DNA from: Anaspis maculata
Taxonomy: Eukaryota > Arthropoda > Insecta > Coleoptera > Scraptiidae
Direction of reading: 5' to 3'
NCBI GenBank assembly: GCA_949128115.1
Contig: OX421965.1
Location: 31,925,681-31,989,680 of the forward strand
DNA length: 64,000 bases
The notes beneath the pieces were generated by a model that had not been told where the DNA came from, did not search any database, and worked only from the letters and a program-made list of their open reading frames with translations. This document shows, piece by piece, positions 57,566-64,000 of this stretch (its first letter is position 1; every line of letters starts with the position of its first letter). Both the position numbers and the translations under genes were made by a program.

Positions 57566-60500
57566 AAACATTCAGGATATAAGGTCGCATTAAAAATGAT
57601 GTAGGGATGAATTATTCCGGAATTCGGTCGGTATGACAATTTAATGAAAATCAACATTGTCTTCGGACTATAAGCATTTATTCTGAACACTCTTCGATGT
57701 TTCATGATTGATTGAGGCAAGAACGCTTGATGGAGGGACCAAAGTTGTAGTTTGAAATTTCTTCTCGACATATCCTCATTTCAATCATAGGAAAATTTCG
57801 GGGTGGTCCACTAAAATTTTGGCCCAGTTTATACCTTCGGCAAATAGAAACCTATGCCGCATTTAAAAGCGAACGCGGAAGGAACTGCTTAAGCCATAAG
57901 CCATGACTGGCATAAGTGGATTATAATGAAAATGCAAGTGTATAGCAGCGGCTTCATGCCTGCTTTCAGCAAGTTAGTTTTTCCGTATAACGAAGTTTGA
58001 CTAATATTATTATAGAACCATTAAGTAGTTGGTATCTAAATTACTTAATTGTTAGGTGATATGCCTCGTTTGTTGTACCTAACTGTTTCACTATACAGCT
58101 CTTGATAATAATATAACTTATGTTGAGCTGAAATGACTTAATTTATTTGTGCTTCCTCGTAATAATAATTGAGAATCGTTACCTTCATAAAAGGTCTGTT
58201 CAATTAATCAACGTAGTACAACCGCGTTAAAGAAATCTTCTGTAAACACCTGTGTAGGTATACCTTCCTTTGATTTTGGTTTTTTCTTTTATAATTTCAC
58301 TTGATCTTCCCAAATAATTATGATTGAGAGAAGTTCACTTGACTGGCAAAAATGCAGTATCGACGTGTTTTCTCGAAAACACGATTTATGGCATTATGAT
58401 TGGCCGTTCGCTTTCACCAATTTCTTTTTCGTGGACGACACACGCGAAATTGCGGCAGAGCTACGTGCATGGGTAAGTGCTCTTTGGGAAAATTGACGGT
58501 GCCATGTGAATTATTGGTCATGCCAGATACGGCACAATAATTATTATTTTATAAAACCATCAAAGGCTTTTGGGTAATTGAAGGTTCACGCAAGCATATA
58601 AATACGTCACGCTTGGCTCGTGGTTTACGGCATTTTTGTCACGTATGGATGAATAAAAGGGGGAATTTTCGACTGCGCCTGCCCATAGGTATCAGTATAA
58701 GTGCTTCTTGGTTTTTTCGTGGTTTTGTTTTCGCAAAATAAACTAAAAGTTTAAAGAGATTGCCTAAATTGAAAACTGCATGGTACCTACATCAAGTGTA
58801 GAGCTCCAAGTAAAAATACGTGTGAAGCGAGTCTTTTATAATCGATACCAAACCAGGAACTCAATTTTGGTTCAAAGGAAATGAAGCAAAAGTTAATGAC
58901 ACTGAACTAAAAATCAGGTGAACAACCATGAACTGTATACAAAACTAAAATTATACTTGCAAAACATAATAAATTCATTTACCTATTAGGTATATGCTTT
59001 TTGATTAATCTGGAAAATTTTAAGATCGCTTCTTCACTTTGTTGATAATACATTTTTTGATATTACTCGTATGTTGACTGGTTGACTCGTTTCGGTAGAG
59101 AATGGAAAACGGTGAACGTGCAAAATTGATTACATGAATATTCAGTTCCATCAAGCCCTATTAGAGATTACTCAATTTCTTATATTCGAGCACGTATAGG
59201 TAATGTTGGATTTCTTGTGGCCATTATTCAGCAGCATTGATCACACAAAATCCTTGTATGGGTAATCAACTAGCCATTAGCCAAATTATTCCTCAATTAT
59301 ATTTGTTGATTGGAGCAGGTACACAATAATCATTAATAATAAAAGCCATACCTAATCCAGCTAATGAATTATAGGTAGGTGCAGAATTTCAGGGTGTTTG
59401 AGTAGCTTTACACGAAACTCAAATATTGGGTGGAAATAAGGTTAACCGTAAAAGTGACATCTTTTCTCAACTGCTTCCAAAGAGAGCTACAGGCCCTCAA
59501 ATGTATAAATATTAGAGTTTTGATATTGGCTCTCGAATTTGAACCTCGGTTTAGTCGGTTTGAACTGGCAGAAAAAAAGTTGCCTTCTATATTACCTATC
59601 TACTTTTTCACATTTAACAGATTATTTTCAAGTTTTGTCTCTTTCGATTTTTTTTGTAGAATGTACCGTTTTTGAGTCAAATTCACTCTCTCAACATAAG
59701 GGCCTGTACAGAACCTAGCCTCTCTTAGAGAACACTTCTTGAAAAAATGTCACAACTTTGGGACTGATTTTTTTTTTAGAGGAATCGCCTCATGGATTTT
59801 TTTATGCAAGGTCACTGATACCCCCTGTACTTACCTGTATTATAAGCTGATGCTATACCAACGCCCAATGAGCCACCTACCCACTGAGTGTTCATGAATC
59901 AGTGTGGATGAATGAGTACACAATGGATAAGAGACGAAGAGGCGGAGGATTACGTGTTTCCGGCGAGACGTTACGTGCTCTTGGTGTTGCTGCTACCAAG
60001 TTCCCACCGCTTTTAAAACGGAAAACAATGAACAGAAAAAAAACTGAAGCGAGACACGCTTCATTAAGCAAATTTTAGTCGTCCGGTTAGGTACAGGGGC
60101 TAAAGACAAAATTGATGTAATAACGCCCGATTTCACAAAAGGTAATCCACGAATACTTCCTCTGCTAATGAGATACTTATGTTGACTGATAAAATATAAT
60201 AATCACAGCCATTCTCAGCTGTAGGAGAGCCTCTTAATTCCAATCATTTCACATAAGTGAATTCCTATGTTTTACAGTAGGAGTAAATTTGATTTAGTAG
60301 GTGCTGTTCGGTTAAGGAAGCTCAAAATTCTGACACTGGGATGACAGTAGGTCGTTAGGGACACCGACACGTCAAAAATACGTAGGGAAAAATCGGGCAA
60401 AATGTAATGTTCCCTTCCCGTTTATTTCACTCACGATGACAGGTACCTTCTCGAAGATATTTTGCCTCTTTGGTCTCTCTGTTTCCAGTTCAAAAGAAAA

Positions 60501-60888
60501 TATAATTCAATTTAAACTCAAGTTTTCAGTTCAAGAAAACAGTTTTTAGTTAAAAATTACAAGTGGTGTTCTTAAAGCTGAGGTTGTCAGGCTGTTTTCC
60601 ACACCTTGATATCTAGGCTAGGGCGACTGCGTGCAGATGGCGGCTACGTCAAAGTTATGATTCTGAACTGTCATTGTTGTCACTGTTACTAATGACAATG
60701 TCAACGTTAATGTCATCTTTGTTAATCAAAGACACCAAGCTAATCTTCAAGCACCAAATGAATGGCCCTAGAATGCAATTACCTGCTACTTGTCGGCAAC
60801 AGGATAAACGGAACTTATTCATTCGCATTGATACATTTGTAATTTGTTGAATAATTATTTCGTTCAATGGAAGAGTTTTTATAGATGA
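57566..60888. other. anonymous AT-rich intergenic DNA
   Basis: No gene was recognised over 3.3 kb. CAGGGTGTTTGAGTAGC near 59391 and GATACCCCCTGTAC near 59816 may be ends of a degraded element of about 430 bp. Confidence 0.4.
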
Positions 60889-60889
60889 A

Positions 60890-61152
60890 ATTAAATAAGA
60901 TTTCGTTCTTTCTCTCAAATTTTCTTCATCAAATACAACCGGTTACGACTATCTATAAGGTGTAGTCATCATCAGGCTAGAAGATAAAACTAATGTTAGC
61001 TAGTGACACCTCGAGTGACACTATACCTACTGTTTATTAAGCTAGCATTAATTTAATCTTCTAGCCTGATGATGACTACACCTTATAGGTAGTCGAAACC
61101 AACTGTGAACCAATGAAGAAAATTGAAGAGAAAGGACCAAATCTTATTGATT
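60890..61152. repeat. inverted repeat, arms about 115 bp, just upstream of the RASSF exon
   Basis: AAGGTGTAGTCATCATCAGG near 60958 and GCTAGAAGAT are mirrored by ATCTTCTAGCCTGATGATGA and CTACACCTTATA near 61060-61086. Similarity continues outward: AATTTTCTTCATC near 60918 with GATGAAGAAAATT-like sequence near 61115, and AATAAGATTT near 60893 with AAATCTTATT near 61139. This is MITE-like, with a loop of about 40 bases. It ends about 90 bp before the first RASSF coding exon seen. Confidence 0.75.
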
Positions 61153-61239
61153 CTCTTTTGTGATTTGCCCTTATTGTCTATTGAAATATCAAACATTGAA
61201 AGTCTAAAATGGATTCAATTGAATTGCAGATGCACCAAG

Positions 61240-63762
61240 ATGATGTGGCTGGAGGAAGATAGGACCAAGAGGAGAGTGCCGGGTGGTATTCCTGGCGAAG
61301 ACTCCGACGACGATGACGACAGCCTCAGCAGCGGTGAAGAGATGCCATTTTGGATCAGAGGCGAACAGAGATGGGTCTCTGGCATCACCGCCGACACAAC
61401 CTGTCAAGATGTGATACAGGTCCTATTGCACGACGAAGAAAGTCGGGTAATGATACATTTTGATACAGTCATATATCACTATCGAAGAAATAAGTAGAGT
61501 ATAGGAATCAGACAAAGCCGAGGGGTGAACCACTGACCAGATTTTTGTTCACTGATGATTTGTCCATTGATTTTCAAATAATTTCCAATGATTTTCAAAT
61601 TAATAAAGGTGGTCTACTCCTCGAACGAAGCCTAGAGGATTAGATAAAGTGGATGAAACATTGTAGAGGTCAAGAGATATACATAGATACTAGAAATATA
61701 TGAGGATTTCAAGATCGGAGATATAACTTCAGATCCTGGAGATCTCTCACATTCTGAAGATCCTCTAGATCACAAAAAAATAAATATCTTAGAATGTCTG
61801 GTATTGGTAATCTTAGATTCTATCAATTCTCAGGGATACAGGATGATTTCCAAATGGCGTATAGAGATTTCCTCGCCGGATGTTGTATACATAGGATCTT
61901 CAGGGACTCTGTAAAAATGACAAAAAAATGATCTTTCAGAAACTCTGAATTCTTCAAGTTATGAAGAGTCAAAGTTTGTCCCTAATTTCGTTATTTACAA
62001 AGATAGGTAGGTACTTGAAAAATATGGTACTGTGTCATACAAAACAATGTTCATTATTGACTCCAAGCGGAACATTTCCAATTGGATAAAACTTTTTGTT
62101 CAGTTTCATTTTGAAAGTTGAAACAAATTTTGTAGTGAATATTTTTCGAGCATATTTCTCTGACTACCCAGTGGATTCTTAACAATATACTGGCGAGAGA
62201 ATGCGCCATTTTGGAATCACCTTGTAAAAGTTTAATGAGCAAGTAGATTTCAATCTTAGATGGCACAACCAATAGCAAGGCCAGTTGTTCAGCAACTAAC
62301 TCAGATTAAAGTTGACTCTCTCGTGGAACTTTTTGTGGAACCCGCAGCTAATCTACTTATTTTTACAGGGACGGCACGTTGGATCACCAGAACAATACCA
62401 CATTACGGAAAGATGGCGGGGTGTGGAACAGCCGCTGGAGGCACAGTCAGTCATACTGGACATTTGGAACGCATGGGGCACTGCCCAACCAGAAGTGAGT
62501 CTTGAATTTCTATGTCACTTGAACTTTGAACCCTCGGTTGAAGCTTTTCGGGGAGACTTTGACTTTATATATGTTAAGACTGGGCTGTCTGTGTTGTCTT
62601 GTTTAGGCTGGGGTAGGTGAGATATTGAAAAAGTTAGACCCGAGTTTCAAATTTATAGGTAAGATTATTCAAAATACATCAAAAACTTTGCGTCACATGT
62701 AAGTATATACTAATTGTCGTTTGCATTGGAAAGAGCAGAATAGCGGAAAAATCATATTCAGCCTGGTAGCCTTTTACGAGTTCGTGGTTGCTTAAAATGA
62801 ACTAATAGGTAGGTAGGTACACTCATTAATTTTTGTTTTCATAGATGCAAGCTTGTCAATGCATGAATAAACAGGAATCGAGTTAGGATAAACATGCTAC
62901 GCCACACGTGGCTTCAAAATTTGTGAACTTTGGAAGGTTAGGTGCTAGGTAGCTACCTGCTTCATAATCATAGCCAAAGGCGAAAAAGGTTTGGCGATAG
63001 TGGCTTCAGACTGTTCTGAAGACTAAGTCGATCATGTTAGTTCTACATGGAGCCACGAACTAAAAGAGCCTATCGTTCAGTCTCCTTCTATACCATCCTC
63101 ACTCCAGCTTTAGAAAAATTTTCCGGCTCCATAGAAAGCTGTACGCAAAGCCACACTAACTATGCAGTGGACATTCAATTTGGCTTGAACAAAAACGTGA
63201 ATGTAAAATGTGATTTGTGTGTTTCAGGTGAAAATATCTCTCAGACGCATCAAACACGACAGGCCTTCGAGTCGAAGGACCAGGTGCAAATCGGATTCCA
63301 GCACATGGTCGGACCGGAGTGCTTGGAAAACCATCCACCCCAAGAGACTGCACGCCTTGCAGAACGAAAAACAACCGTCCAGTACCGAGGAACTCTTGAA
63401 ACTAGTCTTGGCCCAAGGAGAAGTCATCCGGAGGCAACTCAAAAAGTTGAGGTAGATACCTGTTATCCAACACCTGCGCTTTTTGCATATCATACCTGCA
63501 TTATAATGGTTACTTTAACTAAAAAGTTAGGTTTTCCAGGCACAGTGAACACCAGATCGGGTATCTGGAAGACAAGACGCACAAAGCCAGAGTGAGGAAG
63601 CACGGAAGCAATTATCTTCTGGAGACCTACCTGAAAGGACTGGCAGAGGCTGTTGAACCAGACAGCGGTGGGAATGTCGGCACGGATAAGAACAGCGATA
63701 GCGGGGTTGTGACCGAAGGCGACAGCGAGCAGTCAAACACCAACAAACCTCGCTCGAATGAG
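61240..63762 (+). CDS. RASSF9/10-like Ras-association protein, 5' four exons (gene runs off the right edge)
   Basis: Exons are 61240-61446, 62369-62494, 63228-63451 and 63540-63762, all GT-AG with agreeing phases (0, 0, 2, 0). They give about 260 residues, open at the 3' end. The product begins MMWLEEDRTKRR, then an acidic linker with five Asp in a row. A Ras-association domain of the N-terminal RASSF class follows (about residues 33-120): MPFWIRGEQRWVSGIT, TTCQDVIQVLL, YHITERWRGVEQPLE and WNAWGTAQPEVKISLRRIK. The KHGSNYLLETYLKGL and NSDSGVVTEGDSEQ blocks after it fit RASSF9/10 and Drosophila meru, scaffolds at cell junctions that bind polarity and Ras-like partners. An acceptor-like TTGCAG at 61224-61229 means coding may begin in an earlier exon. 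No promoter was seen. Later exons should lie beyond 64000. Confidence 0.88.
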
Positions 63763-64000
63763 GTAACTTTTGTTTTAAAAAAACACTTGGGGGAAAATGC
63801 AGATATAGCGCCAAATATTGGTATTAGTCTACAATGAATAATTATTCTGGGATAGCTATGTGGGGTGAGGATACATGCCATATCAGCTGATGAAGCAATA
63901 GTAGGCTGAATCTATGGTATTCATCTTCATGGTAAACTTACCAAATTGTTGGCTCATTGTCGCTGTTTTTGGATTGCTCTTTCACTCTCTAAGCTGAAGC
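63763..64000 (+). other. start of the next RASSF intron
   Basis: This follows the GTAACT donor at 63763. No further exon with a matching phase is visible before the window ends. Confidence 0.6.

Noticed and set aside
59391..59830. possible MITE between CAGGGTGTTTGAG and CCCCCTGTAC
   Set aside because: The two ends share only a few bases. Inverted similarity is too short to support an element.
63047..63595. 182-codon plus-strand open frame
   Set aside because: It overlaps RASSF exons 3 and 4 in a different frame. The phased exon model with the Ras-association motifs explains the region better.

Overview
The window looks like euchromatic but repeat-laden DNA from an arthropod, most likely an insect. 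It is AT-rich, its genes have GT-AG introns, it carries TATA and AATAAA signals, and most of it is transposon-derived. The two recognisable host genes (a prostaglandin-dehydrogenase-like short-chain dehydrogenase and an N-terminal RASSF protein of the RASSF9/10 type) fit an insect. A hemipteran is only a guess from general texture. There are no bacterial operons, rRNA genes or CRISPR arrays.

Layout. 1-4 kb: anonymous DNA with a 270-bp inverted repeat and an old foldback-element remnant. 4-6.5 kb: a decayed Ty3/Gypsy element on the plus strand. 8.2-9.9 kb: a second, different Gypsy remnant on the minus strand. 12.1-12.6 kb: an unrecognised coding stretch broken by one frameshift. 13.9-15.0 kb and 33.4-34.7 kb: two diverged copies of a non-coding dispersed repeat. 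18.5-18.9 kb: a 175-bp tandem duplication. 19.9-20.2 kb: a tRNA-derived SINE with perfect target-site duplications. 21.2-22.6 kb: a long-TIR element with a hAT MITE nested in it. 25-26.5 kb: a tandem array of about 260 bp with alternating subunits. 27-32 kb: MITEs, hairpins, a minisatellite and a possible two-exon gene on the minus strand. 34.7-35.4 kb: a LINE fragment. 38.2-43.3 kb: a cluster of one MITE family plus a decayed mariner transposase.

43.4-46.3 kb holds the best gene in the window: a complete five-exon short-chain dehydrogenase on the minus strand, 268 residues, with a TATA box and a poly(A) signal close to its ends and a foldback element in its first intron. 46.8-48.1 kb and 54.7-56.2 kb are two very large palindromes (1.2 and 1.6 kb) that would fold almost completely. 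56.6-57.6 kb is a hAT element with an exact 8-bp duplication. 61.2-63.8 kb contains four exons of the RASSF9/10-like gene, which continues past the right edge.

No two genes form an evident pathway. The dominant theme is foldback and MITE DNA. The most noteworthy signals are the two kilobase-scale palindromes, the modular long-TIR family, and the nested insertions with intact target-site duplications. I did not find a convincing new multi-gene system.
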